NCBI RefSeq assembly: GCF_030269645.1
Contig: NZ_BSTR01000044.1
Span: forward strand, 1 to 64,000
Source of the DNA: Actinokineospora sp. NBRC 105648
Lineage (GTDB): Bacteria > Actinomycetota > Actinomycetes > Mycobacteriales > Pseudonocardiaceae
Direction of reading: 5' to 3'
Length of the DNA: 64,000 nt
The notes below the pieces were generated by a model that searched no databases, had not been told where the DNA came from, and was given only the letters and a program-made list of their open reading frames with translations. This document shows positions 1-8,548 of the stretch, one piece after another. The translations under genes and the position numbers were made by a program. Position 1 is the first letter of the stretch; each line of letters opens with the position of its first letter.

Positions 1-420
1 GATCCTGGTAGTGACTCCGCCACGGGACCGGCCGACGGCACGATCACATGGCTCGCTCTGCCCGCCGCGGGATTCGCTCGCCCCCTGTGCGGGGCGGCGG
101 CGTGCTGATGCGCCCGCACGATGCTGGAATCGACCGATACCTCACGGTCCAGTTCAACGATCGCCCCGGCCAGCAGCCGCACCTGCGCCACCAGCGCGCA
201 CAGGGTACCGGTGCGCGACCAGCGCCAGAACCGGTTACAGACCGTCTTCCACAGCCCATCGCGCTCCGGAAGATCCCGCCACGCCTGTCTTGGCCTTGAA
301 CAACATCCCGTTGATCACCCGACGGTCATCCACCCGCGGACGACCCTCCGCCCCCGAAACGGGCAGCAACAGCTCGATGACCCGCCACTGTTCGTCAATC
401 AGCTCATGCCTACGCACCAC
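1..420 (-). pseudogene. Frameshifted IS5-family transposase fragment
   Basis: A GTG at 418-420 opens a frame starting MVRRHELIDEQW and running to VINGMLFKAKTGVA, the standard N-terminal helix-turn-helix region of this transposase family. The sequence then continues in another frame as WRDLPERDGLWKTV, NRFWRWSRTGTL, SIVRAHQHAA. The break fits loss of a 5-base tandem copy (GTGGC) near 280. A second shift is needed near 30-50 to reach GRSRGGVTTRI, the segment leading to the catalytic DDE core. IS427-type elements can use programmed frameshifting, but two shifts including a 5-base loss look like decay. The catalytic domain lies beyond the window edge. Confidence 0.75.
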
Positions 421-471
421 AACCCAAGATCACAGCAGATCACCCACACCAGCTTTGAGGACAGGCCCTAG
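1..471 (-). mobile_element. Decayed IS5-family (IS427-like) insertion sequence, one end
   Basis: The element runs on the minus strand and is cut by the window start. Its right end is recognisable: reading inward on the minus strand, GGGCCTGTCCTCAAAG begins next to a CTAG at 468-471. Such an end and such a CTAG/YTAR target are typical of IS5/IS427-type elements. The matching left end lies outside the window, so length and target duplication cannot be checked. Transposase reading frames inside are broken (next entry), so the copy is probably immobile. Confidence 0.7.
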
Positions 472-525
472 GCGCCCCGTCCTGTCGGGCTTGTTTCTCG
501 GCGAAACCGGGGGCTTTCGGCGCTG

Positions 526-1224
526 TCAGGAGTCTTGAGGGCGCGATGGATCGGGGGGACCGAGCAGGCCGTACAGCAGCAGGTCGGTGAGGGTGTCGAT
601 GGCCTCGTCGTCGGATAGGTCCGGGGTGATTGGCTCGGTGTCCTCCAGCAGCCACACTCGGCAGAACTGTTCTAGTAGGGCGATGATCGCGGAGGCGAGC
701 ACGACGGTGCGGCCCGCGAGGCGGACCCCGGCAGCACGCATGTCGTCGAGGTGGGCGCGCAGCATCGCGGTCTCTTCGTATCGTAGCGATACCACGCGCT
801 TGGCGAAGGACTCGTTGCTCAGGGCCGCTTGCTGCAACGCGATCAGGATCGGTCGGTGCCGCTCGTAGGTGTTCCACAGGACGGCGACGTGCCAGCGCAG
901 GTGTTCGCGGTTGGTGAGGTCGTGCACCGCCGTGTGGGTGGTGAGCTCGTTGCCCATCTCCGCGATCCAGTCCGCCAGCAGCGCCTCGAGCAGCGCTTCC
1001 TTATGCGGGAAGTGGTTGTAGAACGAGCCCGCGGACCGCTCGGCCGCCGCGGTGATGTCGGTGACCTTCGCGTTGAGGTACCCGCTGCGCTCGAAGACCC
1101 GCAGCGCCGCCGCCTTGAGCGCGGCCTCGGTGGCGGCGGCCTTGGCCTTCCTGGTGCCGCCGGCGGGCGGGTCCTCCCCCGCCCCCGTGCCGGGCCCGGT
1201 TCGGACCGGTGTCGCCTCGGCCAT
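526..1224 (-). CDS. TetR/AcrR-family transcriptional regulator
   Basis: A 232-residue DNA-binding repressor. The N-terminal helix-turn-helix is clear (ATEAALKAAALRVFERSGY, then VTDITAAAERSAGSFYNHF, with the family's typical YNHF turn at the recognition helix). The rest is an all-helical ligand and dimer domain of usual length. I chose the ATG at 1222-1224 because AAGGAG sits about seven bases upstream; a longer frame back to 1299 exists but has no better ribosome site. Roughly 20 residues before the HTH are Ala/Gly/Pro-rich. It precedes an MDR oxidoreductase and an alpha/beta hydrolase, and shares a 10-bp motif with their intergenic region, so it probably controls itself and both neighbours. 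The ligand is unknown. Confidence 0.88.
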   Translation of the reverse strand: MAEATPVRTGPGTGAGEDPPAGGTRKAKAAATEAALKAAALRVFERSGYLNAKVTDITAAAERSAGSFYNHFPHKEALLEALLADWIAEMGNELTTHTAVHDLTNREHLRWHVAVLWNTYERHRPILIALQQAALSNESFAKRVVSLRYEETAMLRAHLDDMRAAGVRLAGRTVVLASAIIALLEQFCRVWLLEDTEPITPDLSDDEAIDTLTDLLLYGLLGPPDPSRPQDS

Positions 1225-1550
1225 CGCCACTCCTTCGGGAGCCTGCCCTCGGCGTCGACTCCGGCACTCGCGACCGGCATAGGCGACGCCAGGTGGCATT
1301 CGTTGAACGCACGCTCAGTGAATCACCATTCTCTCAACCACTGTAGTGGGGACATCTGCACAGCACCGAGACGACACCGATCCGGAGGATCTCTGCCAGG
1401 TGAGGGCGCCGGGCTGGCCTGCGGCGCTGGCACGGTGGGCGATCTGGTCATCGCCCTCGATGATCGCCACGTCCAGGACGCGCTGCCAAGGGCCTCCCGC
1501 GGTCACCACCACAACCGTTCGCGCGCAGTCCTCTACGGCGAACTGCCCGC
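1225..1550. other. Intergenic region with the TetR promoter
   Basis: A gene-free stretch of 326 bases between the TetR start and the end of the oxidoreductase gene. It holds the TetR leader and the motif at 1315-1324. Short open frames here lack ribosome sites and recognisable products, and I see no hairpin strong enough to call a terminator. Confidence 0.5.
1315..1324. promoter_or_regulatory. Putative TetR operator half-site
   Basis: TCAGTGAATC, about 90 bp upstream of the TetR start, is the exact reverse complement of GATTCACTGA at 2574-2583 in the oxidoreductase/hydrolase intergenic region. A shared 10-mer in two nearby promoter regions beside one TetR gene suggests a common operator. The role is inferred. 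Confidence 0.4.
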
Positions 1551-2519
1551 CTACGGGATGAGTACCTGGCGGCGGCCGTCTCGATCACCCCGTTGCCAAG
1601 CCTGTTCCACCTCCGCCAGCGGGACCTCCTCCACAGCGATCTTGATCGCGCCGGCAGCCGCGAACCGGCAGAGCTTTCCGAAGGCCTTGAGGCGCACCTC
1701 GTGCGGGGCGAATCCACCTGAGCCCGATAACGTCACCCTGGCGCTGCGCAGCGCCGCCGCGGGTAGTTCGACGGTGGCGCCGGCTAGGTCGCCGACCTGC
1801 ACGATCCGGGTCTCGCGGGCGACCGGCTTGAACTCGTGCTGGGTGAGCGCGGCGAGCAGGGCTGCCATTGGCGGTCCCCACAGGTAGTCGACGACGACCT
1901 GGAAGCCGTCCTCGCCCGCCGCCGCGGCGAAAGCCGGGATCAGCTTGTCCTTGGGTAAGTCCAACGGGATCAGCGCGTCGGCGCCGAGGTCGGTCAGCGA
2001 CTCCAGGGCCTGCCGGTCTCGGCCGGCGGCCACCACGCGCCCGGCGCCGAGGAGGCGGCCCAGCTGGATCGCGAGCCGCCCGCACACCCCGGTCGCGCCC
2101 AGTACGAGCACCGTGTCGCCCTCGGCGAGCTGCCCGCGCCACACGAGGGGGAGGTAGGCGGCCATCCCCGGGTTGATGAACGCGGCGGCTTCGGCGTCCG
2201 AGAGCCCGCTCGGCAGCGGGGCCCGCGTCCACGTCGGCACGACGGTGCGCTGCGCCATCGAGCCGAACGGCGTCCGCGGCAGCGCGAAGTAGTACCGGCC
2301 ACCGTCCGGGCCGATCCCGACGCCGTCGAGGCCGCAGACGAGTGGCAGGTCAGCGGCATTGCCGCTGGTGTAGTGCTCGCCCGTCGCGCGCGCCCGGTCG
2401 ACCCGGTGCAGCGCGGCCGCCCGGACCTCGATCAAGGACTCCCCGTCACCTGCTTCCGGGTCGCTGAACTCCGCGAAGCGGGGCGGTTCGCCGAAGGCGC
2501 TGAGTACGGCCGCGTGCAT
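1551..2519 (-). CDS. MDR-superfamily zinc-independent (quinone-type) oxidoreductase
   Basis: A 322-residue NAD(P)H-dependent medium-chain dehydrogenase/reductase of the quinone oxidoreductase type. The N-terminal GroES-like half begins MHAAVLSAFGEPPRF. The Rossmann half starts near residue 140 with VLVLGATGVCGRLAIQLGR, containing the dinucleotide-binding GATGVCG turn, followed by GAGRVVAAGRDRQAL. The cysteine-rich structural zinc loop of alcohol dehydrogenases is absent. The start at 2517-2519 is favoured over an in-frame start at 2549 because AGGTGG lies six bases upstream and the protein then begins as the family does. It is divergent from an alpha/beta hydrolase across an operator-rich region, and is probably under the adjacent TetR. 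Substrate unknown. Confidence 0.85.
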   Translation of the reverse strand: MHAAVLSAFGEPPRFAEFSDPEAGDGESLIEVRAAALHRVDRARATGEHYTSGNAADLPLVCGLDGVGIGPDGGRYYFALPRTPFGSMAQRTVVPTWTRAPLPSGLSDAEAAAFINPGMAAYLPLVWRGQLAEGDTVLVLGATGVCGRLAIQLGRLLGAGRVVAAGRDRQALESLTDLGADALIPLDLPKDKLIPAFAAAAGEDGFQVVVDYLWGPPMAALLAALTQHEFKPVARETRIVQVGDLAGATVELPAAALRSARVTLSGSGGFAPHEVRLKAFGKLCRFAAAGAIKIAVEEVPLAEVEQAWQRGDRDGRRQVLIP

Positions 2520-2537
2520 GTCAGACCACCTGAACCT

Positions 2538-2606
2538 CTCGAGTGACAACTGAATCGAACTTCGATGAATTCGGATTCACTGACTTGAGATTCAGTGTGA
2601 CTCGAG
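2538..2606. promoter_or_regulatory. Divergent promoter with nested inverted repeats
   Basis: The region between the oxidoreductase (minus) and hydrolase (plus) holds an imperfect inverted repeat. Left arm 2538-2556 (CTCGAGTGACAACTGAATC) pairs with right arm 2589-2606 (GATTCAGTGTGACTCGAG) apart from one bulge. Three TGAATC/GATTCA half-sites occur at 2551-2556, 2574-2579 and 2589-2594. The middle one extends to GATTCACTGA, which recurs upstream of the TetR gene. This looks like an operator for that TetR protein (inference). Confidence 0.55.
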
Positions 2607-2670
2607 CGCGCTCGGGTGTCAAGGCCGCCTGAGACCGGGTTCTGTCGGCCTTCTGGGGTAGTCATGACCC

Positions 2671-3522
2671 GTGGGCAACGAGACGAACGTCCAAGTCAAC
2701 GGAGTCGACCTGTGCTTCCAGACCTTCGGCGCGCCGGACGCCCCGGCGGTCCTGCTGATCGCCGGGCTGTCGATGTCGATGGACCACTGGCCGGACGAGT
2801 TCTGCCGGCGGCTCGCGGCCGCCGGGCGGCTGGTCGTCCGCTACGACCTGCGGGACAACGGCCGCTCGGTCACCTATCCGCCCGGCGCGCCCGGCTACAC
2901 CGGCGCGGACTTGGAGCGGGACGCCCTGGGTTTGCTCGACGCGCTGGGCCTGGCCCGCGCGCACCTGGTCGGGTTGTCCGCGGGTGGCGGGATCGCCCTG
3001 GTCCTGGCCATCGAGCACGCGGACCGGGTCTCGAGCCTGACCCTGATGTCCACCACGTCCGGATCGGGCGACGACCTGCCCCGGCCGGTGCCGCGGTTGC
3101 GGGCACGGTTCGCCGCGCCACCACCGGAGCCGGACTGGACAGACCGCGACGCGGTGGTCGACTACCTCGTCGACGACCTGCGCGCGTTCGCCGGGTCGCA
3201 CCCGCAGGACGAGGCGGAGAAGCGCGCGCTGGCCGAGCGGGTCGTCGACCGCACCCTCGACATGGCCTCGAGCGTGCGGAACAACTGGCTCATCGACCAC
3301 GGCGCCGGTGACCCGATCCGCCCGAGGCTGGACCGGGTCACCGCGCCGACACTGGTGATCCACGGGACCGAGGACCCGCTCTTCCCCGTCGAACACGGCG
3401 AAGCACTCGCGCGGGAGATCCCCGGCGCTCGACTGCTGGCACTGGACCGGGTCGGACACGAGGTGCCCCCGCGCGCGACCTGGGACACCGTCCTCGACGC
3501 GATCGTGGCACACACGTCCTGA
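2671..3522 (+). CDS. Alpha/beta hydrolase (esterase-like)
   Basis: A 283-residue cytoplasmic hydrolase. The fold is evident from VLLIAGLSMSMDHW (oxyanion region), YDLRDNGRS, and a nucleophile elbow GLSAGG with Ser103. The acid is probably Asp235 in GTEDPLFP and the base His263 in GHEVPP, so the triad is complete. Length and motifs resemble esterases such as RdmC-type methylesterases and other alpha/beta hydrolases, but substrate cannot be read from sequence. The start is a GTG with only a weak upstream GGGG. It faces the MDR oxidoreductase across a palindromic promoter and ends in a strong hairpin shared with the convergent VWA gene. Confidence 0.88.
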   Translation: MGNETNVQVNGVDLCFQTFGAPDAPAVLLIAGLSMSMDHWPDEFCRRLAAAGRLVVRYDLRDNGRSVTYPPGAPGYTGADLERDALGLLDALGLARAHLVGLSAGGGIALVLAIEHADRVSSLTLMSTTSGSGDDLPRPVPRLRARFAAPPPEPDWTDRDAVVDYLVDDLRAFAGSHPQDEAEKRALAERVVDRTLDMASSVRNNWLIDHGAGDPIRPRLDRVTAPTLVIHGTEDPLFPVEHGEALAREIPGARLLALDRVGHEVPPRATWDTVLDAIVAHTS

Positions 3523-3525
3523 CCG

Positions 3526-3569
3526 AACTGTCCATAGTGGCCTGATCAATCAGGCCACTGTGGACAGTT
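3526..3569. terminator. Bidirectional hairpin terminator
   Basis: Arms 3526-3546 and 3549-3569 form a 21-bp inverted repeat with a single mismatch and almost no loop (AACTGTCCA... and ...TGGACAGTT). It lies between the convergent hydrolase and VWA-protein genes and would serve both. Parts of it resemble the GTCCACAGTGGAC palindrome recurring elsewhere in the window. Confidence 0.8.
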
Positions 3570-3578
3570 GGCGCACCG

Positions 3579-6164
3579 TCACTTGCGGAGGACCACCCGC
3601 GCGGTGGTGATGTTGTTGCGGTAGTCGGGGTCGCGGACCACGAGCGAAGCACCGGCCCCGGCGATGGTCTGGGCACCGGTGAGCGTCCGGTCGGAGGTGA
3701 CCGTCACGGCGTAGCTAGTCGACGTGCCGGACGCGAGCGTCGGGAGGTAGAACGCGACGACGCGCCCGTGGTCGGTGACTATGCCGCCCGCCGGGTTGGT
3801 GACGCGCGTGCCCTTGGGCAACGTGATGCCCGAGAGGATCGCGGTCGCGGCGGCCGGGCCGTTGTTGCGGACCGTTAGCGTCACGACAAACGGTGCCCCG
3901 CTCGTCGCGGTGGCGGGAGCGGAAAGGCTGACGGCGATGTCGGCCCTCGCCGGACCCTGAGGTGCGGTGACGTTGCCGGTGAAGGTGGCCGGTGTCGTCA
4001 CGCCAGGCGTGGTCGCCGTGATGGTGACCAGCCCGGTCGTGCTCCCCGCGGTCAAAGTGGGTGCGGTGGCCTGCCCGTTGGTGCCAGTGTTCACCGTCGC
4101 GGCGGTGGCACCGCCCGCGAAAGCGGCTGTACCCGCGGTGACCGTGAAGGTGACCGGCGTGTCGACGGCCGGACCACCGGCGGTGTTCGTGACCGTGGCG
4201 ACCAGTGGTGCGGCGAACGAGGTGCCCGCTGTCGCGGACTGACCGCTACCCGAGGTAGCCGCGATGGACGCCGGTACGGCGTTGGTAACCGATCCGGTGA
4301 ATGTCGCGGGCGCGATCCCCGGAGCGCTCGCCGTGATGGTGACGCCCCCGGCCGTGCGTCCCGCCGTCAACACGGGTGAGGTCGCCCGCCCGTCAGTGCC
4401 GGTGGTCGCGGTCGCCGTCGCCGCGCCGCCGGGGAATGTGGCGGGGCCGGTAGTGGCGAAAGTGACGGGAGTACCCGCCGAGGGCTGCCCGATGGTGTCG
4501 GTCACCGTGGCCACGAGCGGCGCGGCGAACGGAGTGCCCGCCGGGGTGGACTGGCCGCCGCCCGAGGTGGGGGCGATGGCGCGGGGTACGGCAGCGGTGA
4601 CGGTCTCGGTGAAGGTGGCGATCGAGGTGGTGCCCGGTGCGCTCGCAACCACGGTAACTGCCCCGGGAGTGATGCCCGCGGTCAAGGCGGGCGTGGTCGC
4701 GCGGCCGTCGGTCCCCGAGGTGACCGTCACCGATGTCGCGCCGCCGGGGAAGGTGGCCGGACCGGCGAGGGTGAAGGTGACGGGTGTTCCCGCCACGGGC
4801 TGCGAGGTGGGGTTGAGCACCGACGCGGTCAGTGCCGTCGGGAAGGCGGTTCCCGCGGGGGTTGACTGGCCGTTGCCCGCGACCGGGGCGAGCGTCAAGT
4901 CCGCGCCGGGGGTCGCGGCGTTGTCGAAGATTTCCCGCAAGATGGCCGAGTAGTCCGCGGCCGTCCCGTCCGGCCGGTAGACGTACCGGCCGCCGGTTTC
5001 GCGGGCCAGCCGTTCGAACACCGCCCGCGCCGACGGTGTCTCAGCCGCCGCACGCGTGTCCCCCGCCGCGACGCAGTCGCCGGAGAGCAGGACGTGCACC
5101 GGGACACCGAGGCCCCGGGCGCGGCCGATCAGGCCGTCGATGTCGCCGCTGTGCGGGGACGCGTCGGTGACCAGCACGATCTCGCCCGCGCTGTCCTCGT
5201 CACCGGTCAGGCGGTCCAGCGCCAGGCTCACCGCGCCTGCGGAGTCCTCCGGGCAGTCGTCGCCGCCGCTGGCGTAGAGGCCGTTGACGGCCGCGATGGC
5301 AGCGGCGGAGTCCGTGGTGTTGGGCAGCACCAGCGTCGGGCTGTCCTTGAAGGTGATCAGCTCGTAGGACACCTCGCGCTGCACCTGGTCGTAGTCCTCG
5401 CCGCCGCGGCTGCCGATGAACCCGGCGAGCGCGGACTTGGCCCCCGCCAGCTCGTTGCTCATCGACCCGGTGTCGTCGACGGCCATGTCGACCCGCAACG
5501 GCGGCCAAGTCGATACCAGGTTCTGGACCTTGACCTCGGCGCCGCACGAACCGGTGTGCGTGGTCTCCATGGCGGTGCGGTTCATCGGGTTCCGCGCCCC
5601 GCCGGGGACCTTGAGGATGGCGAAGTTGACCTCCGCGCCGGTGGTGAGGAAGTCGTCCTGGTAGACCGATCCGTGGCGGATGCCCACCGGACTCGGGTCC
5701 CGCGAGACCGTGGAGGCCATGAACCCCGAGACGGCGGCGGTCTGCGGCCCGAACGGGCAGGTGATGACGGTTTTCGCGTTGCCGGTGATCCCGGCGCCCC
5801 GCCCGTTGATCTGGGCCACGACGCTGCCGAAGCCGAAGAACACCCCGGCGGTCCCCAGCTGGGCGCGGGTGGCCACCGCGTCCTCGACGGTGACCCGGTT
5901 GCTCCCCCGGTCGATTGTGTACACCTTGGACGGGTCGAGCTGGTTCAGGTAGTCGAGCTTGAGGCCGCGCAACAACTCCCCCAGCACGGGGTTGCTCGCC
6001 ACAGCGGCACGGCTGTAGTCCACCGACATCTTCGCGATGTCGTTTGTGGACACACTCTTATCGGCGGCGGGCGCCTGCTCGGCGGCCGCGGGTGACACCC
6101 CGACGCACAGGGCTATCGCCACTGCCGCGGCCAACCCCAATTCACGGATCTTCGTCGCACTCAT
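3579..6164 (-). CDS. Secreted VWA-domain protein with Ig-like repeats and a DUF11 domain
   Basis: An 861-residue exported protein. Residues 1-28 form a Sec signal peptide (KIRELG, hydrophobic core, cleavage near AAA-EQ). A von Willebrand factor A domain spans about 222-415, with the metal-binding MIDAS motif DDTGSMS (Asp230, Thr232, Ser234) and a later VTDASPHSGD. Three tandem Ig-like (bacterial Big_1/invasin type) repeats follow at about 427-720. Each carries GQS.AGT at its start and PVTF...FPGGA in the middle. A DUF11-like beta domain (about 735-855) ends the protein. No sortase motif or C-terminal membrane helix is visible, so it is probably released or held by interactions. The start at 6162-6164 has AGGAAGG just upstream. 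Role probably adhesion or matrix binding; partner unknown. Confidence 0.8.
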   Translation of the reverse strand: MSATKIRELGLAAAVAIALCVGVSPAAAEQAPAADKSVSTNDIAKMSVDYSRAAVASNPVLGELLRGLKLDYLNQLDPSKVYTIDRGSNRVTVEDAVATRAQLGTAGVFFGFGSVVAQINGRGAGITGNAKTVITCPFGPQTAAVSGFMASTVSRDPSPVGIRHGSVYQDDFLTTGAEVNFAILKVPGGARNPMNRTAMETTHTGSCGAEVKVQNLVSTWPPLRVDMAVDDTGSMSNELAGAKSALAGFIGSRGGEDYDQVQREVSYELITFKDSPTLVLPNTTDSAAAIAAVNGLYASGGDDCPEDSAGAVSLALDRLTGDEDSAGEIVLVTDASPHSGDIDGLIGRARGLGVPVHVLLSGDCVAAGDTRAAAETPSARAVFERLARETGGRYVYRPDGTAADYSAILREIFDNAATPGADLTLAPVAGNGQSTPAGTAFPTALTASVLNPTSQPVAGTPVTFTLAGPATFPGGATSVTVTSGTDGRATTPALTAGITPGAVTVVASAPGTTSIATFTETVTAAVPRAIAPTSGGGQSTPAGTPFAAPLVATVTDTIGQPSAGTPVTFATTGPATFPGGAATATATTGTDGRATSPVLTAGRTAGGVTITASAPGIAPATFTGSVTNAVPASIAATSGSGQSATAGTSFAAPLVATVTNTAGGPAVDTPVTFTVTAGTAAFAGGATAATVNTGTNGQATAPTLTAGSTTGLVTITATTPGVTTPATFTGNVTAPQGPARADIAVSLSAPATATSGAPFVVTLTVRNNGPAAATAILSGITLPKGTRVTNPAGGIVTDHGRVVAFYLPTLASGTSTSYAVTVTSDRTLTGAQTIAGAGASLVVRDPDYRNNITTARVVLRK

Positions 6165-6502
6165 GGACCTTCCTTTGTCGAAGCGGGCACTATCCCGGCG
6201 TTCGCGACACCTCACAAACCCGTTAGCCCCGCCGACGAGGAATCACCCGTGCAACCCGATCCCCCACCTGGGTGGGTGCACGAGCACACTGGGAGTGGAC
6301 TTGGACGCGACGCCCCGATCGGGGGCCGGCGGCAAGGGCGGGGCCTGGCGGGCGGGCGCCGACGCTCGCCGTCCGGTCGACCTCGTCCCGCAGATGGTGC
6401 ACGGCGATCTACCCGGCACCGTTGGACGAACCACGAACCCCAGAGTGCGCGGGTGAGGGTCGGGGCTGAGCTGGTCGGCCCCGACCTCCACTCGCCGGTG
6501 GA
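6165..6502. other. Intergenic region between VWA gene and siderophore operon
   Basis: A gene-free stretch of 338 bases. It contains the VWA-gene leader at its left side and a terminator hairpin at 6458-6486 at the end of the siderophore operon. Open frames crossing it lack ribosome sites and coding character. Confidence 0.5.
6458..6486 (-). terminator. Terminator-like hairpin after the siderophore operon
   Basis: GGTCGGGGC (6458-6466) and GCCCCGACC (6478-6486) pair in a 9-bp GC stem with an 11-nt loop, 17 bases past the hydroxylase stop. No U-tract follows, as is common in high-GC actinomycetes. Confidence 0.55.
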
Positions 6503-7429
6503 TCAGGTGGCGTTGGATGGTTCGGCCATGGCCACGGCGATCTTGCGGGGGCCGGTGAACGGTTCGCGGCCGTGAGCGACTGACATGTTGTCCACCACCA
6601 GCAAGTCGTCGCGCTGGTAGTCGAAGCGGGTTGACGCGGTGCGGAAGCAGGCTCGTAGGTGGGCGACCACGTCGTCGGGGATTGGGGTGTTGTCGCCGTA
6701 GTAGGTGTTGTTGGGGAGTCCTTCTTGGCCGTACAGGTCTAGCAGGCCCTCCCGTACGTCGTCGGGGAGGCTGCTCTCGTGGAAAAGCACGATGTGGTTG
6801 AACCACACCGGGAGGCCGGTCACCGGGTGGGTGTGGACGGCGTCGCGGACGGCTGTGGTGCGCAGACCCTCGTCTGTCCACTCGGGAGTGATACCGCCTG
6901 CCGCGCACTGCCGTTCGACCTCGGTGCGGCTCTCCGTGCCGAACACGGTGGTCCAGCGCAGGCCGACGTCCTCGCCGTAGTTGCGCACGACCATCCACTT
7001 GCGACGCTCGAACTCCGCCCGCACGTCCGGGTCGACGGTCTCGTAGACCGCGCGGACCGACGCCAGCGGGGTGGCGCCCTGGGTCAGCGGCGGCTCGACG
7101 CAGTGGAAGAACAGCGTCAGCGGCCACACGGCCTGGTAGGACATCTCGTTGTGCAGCGGGATCTCCGCCGCCCGCGGGTACTCTGTCGAGGTGTAGACGT
7201 TGCCCTTGATCACGCTGCGCGGCGAGGACTGCTCGGTGTAGGTCAGCGGCTCGCCGGACAGGGCGCGCACGGCGTCGGCGAGGCCGTCCGGGCCACCGAT
7301 GTCGAAGCCGCGCAGCAGCACGGCTCCCTTGGCGTGCAACAGGTCCCGGATGGCCGCGCGGTCGCGGCGCAGGCGGTCGAGCACGGGGCCGTCGCCCTCG
7401 ACGACCTCAGCCAGGGTCGGTGCGGTCAT
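6503..7429 (-). CDS. SyrP-like Fe(II)/2-oxoglutarate hydroxylase (TauD/TfdA family)
   Basis: A 308-residue non-haem iron dioxygenase expected to beta-hydroxylate an amino acid bound to, or destined for, the NRPS. The iron triad is His93-x-Glu95 in HNEMSY plus His286 in NMSVAHG, with Arg295 (GPRK) positioned for 2-oxoglutarate. HxE rather than HxD is characteristic of the SyrP/clavaminate-synthase-like branch, several of which hydroxylate Asp in siderophore or lipopeptide assembly. It is the last gene of the siderophore operon, 31 nt after the binding-protein gene, with GGAGG seven bases before its ATG. The best candidate substrate is the Asx residue activated by the NRPS at 27255-31853 (inference). 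Beta-hydroxy-Asp would add a bidentate iron ligand. Confidence 0.85.
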   Translation of the reverse strand: MTAPTLAEVVEGDGPVLDRLRRDRAAIRDLLHAKGAVLLRGFDIGGPDGLADAVRALSGEPLTYTEQSSPRSVIKGNVYTSTEYPRAAEIPLHNEMSYQAVWPLTLFFHCVEPPLTQGATPLASVRAVYETVDPDVRAEFERRKWMVVRNYGEDVGLRWTTVFGTESRTEVERQCAAGGITPEWTDEGLRTTAVRDAVHTHPVTGLPVWFNHIVLFHESSLPDDVREGLLDLYGQEGLPNNTYYGDNTPIPDDVVAHLRACFRTASTRFDYQRDDLLVVDNMSVAHGREPFTGPRKIAVAMAEPSNAT

Positions 7430-7460
7430 CAGTGGTCCTCCGTGGGTCGAGCGGGGTGGT

Positions 7461-8534
7461 TCACGCCTTGCCCGCCGCCTGGACCAGCAGCGGAACGATC
7501 TTGTCCAGCGCGTAGGGGATGCTCAGCGTGGAGGGGAACGCCAGCGACAGCGCGGTCTCGACCTCCAACGGCACGTAGGCGCCGCGCTTGACCGCGGGCA
7601 GGGCCTGGAAGAGGCGGTCGGCCTCGACCTTGGCCCGCTCCTCGGGGTTGCGGAAGGAGAACAGGACCACGTCGGCGTCGAGCAGGGCGGTGTTCTCCTG
7701 CGCCACGACCGCGCGCCCGGCCGGACCGGACTGCGGCAGGCCGGTGACCTTGTCCGACAGCTTCATCCCGAGCTGGGAGATGAACGCGGCCGAGGCGTCG
7801 GCGGGCAGGATGATGGTGGCCAGGGCACCCTCGGCGTTGAGCAGGTTGAAGGTGAACGTCTTGCCCGCGAGCGCGGCCCCGTGCTGCTTCTTCGCGGCGT
7901 CGATCTTCGAGGTGACCTCGGCGACCAGCTTGTCGGCCTCGTCCTCGCGGCCCAGCGCGGTGCCGATCCGGCCGACCCGGGTCTGCCAGGTGTCCTCGGC
8001 GACGTCCTGGGCGTAGGACAGCGTGGGCGCGATCGCGCTGAGGTTGGCGTAGTCGTCGGCCAGGCTGTAGCTGTCGGTGGCCAGGATCAGGTCCGGGCCG
8101 AGCGCGATGATCTTCTCGAACGGCAGGCTGTCCTCATAGGACAGCTGCTCGACCTTGGCACCACCCAGCTTGGCCTCGACCCACGGCGGCAGGCCGGAGT
8201 CGAAGTTGGACGCCGGGGTGGTGGCGAGCGGGTTCACCCCGAGCGAGACGGCCTCGTCCAGGTCGCGCATGAAGCCGACCGTGACGACGCGCTGGGGCCG
8301 GGCCGGGATGACGGCCTTGCCCTCGGCACCGTCGATCGTCACCGGGAAGCCCCCGCCGCCCGCCGCGGGCCCCGCGGAGGTGGTGGGCGCGGACCCGGCG
8401 GAACCTCCGCTCCCGCACGCCGCCAGTCCGGCGGTGAGCGCGCCCACGCCGGTCGCGGTCAGGAAGAACCTCCGGGACAGCGGGCGCGCCACGCCAGTCC
8501 CGTTGTTGTGCACCATGTCGTTCGAGCCTCTCAT
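7461..8534 (-). CDS. Ferric-siderophore ABC transporter substrate-binding lipoprotein
   Basis: A 357-residue FecB/FhuD-type (class III) binding protein. The N-terminus has a twin-arginine-like RRFFLT at 21-26 and a lipobox LAAC with Cys40, then a Gly/Ser-rich linker. The mature part shows the periplasmic-binding fold of iron-chelate receptors: PQRVVTVGFMRDLDEAVSLG, LGPDLILATD, and a C-terminal helix pair. It follows the last NRPS by 14 nt and so is co-expressed with it. It probably captures the ferric form of the product at the membrane. The permease and ATPase partners are not in the window. A second in-frame ATG at 8514-8516 has AGAGG upstream and is an alternative start. Confidence 0.9.
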   Translation of the reverse strand: MRGSNDMVHNNGTGVARPLSRRFFLTATGVGALTAGLAACGSGGSAGSAPTTSAGPAAGGGGFPVTIDGAEGKAVIPARPQRVVTVGFMRDLDEAVSLGVNPLATTPASNFDSGLPPWVEAKLGGAKVEQLSYEDSLPFEKIIALGPDLILATDSYSLADDYANLSAIAPTLSYAQDVAEDTWQTRVGRIGTALGREDEADKLVAEVTSKIDAAKKQHGAALAGKTFTFNLLNAEGALATIILPADASAAFISQLGMKLSDKVTGLPQSGPAGRAVVAQENTALLDADVVLFSFRNPEERAKVEADRLFQALPAVKRGAYVPLEVETALSLAFPSTLSIPYALDKIVPLLVQAAGKA

Positions 8535-8548
8535 GCTTTCTTGCCTGG

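Noticed and set aside
1-471. Programmed frameshift producing an active transposase
   Set aside because: The first shift is explained by loss of a 5-base tandem copy and a second shift is also required; decay is simpler.
1315-1512. 65-codon minus-strand frame upstream of the TetR gene
   Set aside because: No ribosome site and no family resemblance; it covers the TetR promoter.
829-1887. 352-codon plus-strand frame antisense to the TetR and oxidoreductase genes
   Set aside because: Arg/Gly/Pro-rich shadow typical of high-GC antisense frames; crosses two good genes.
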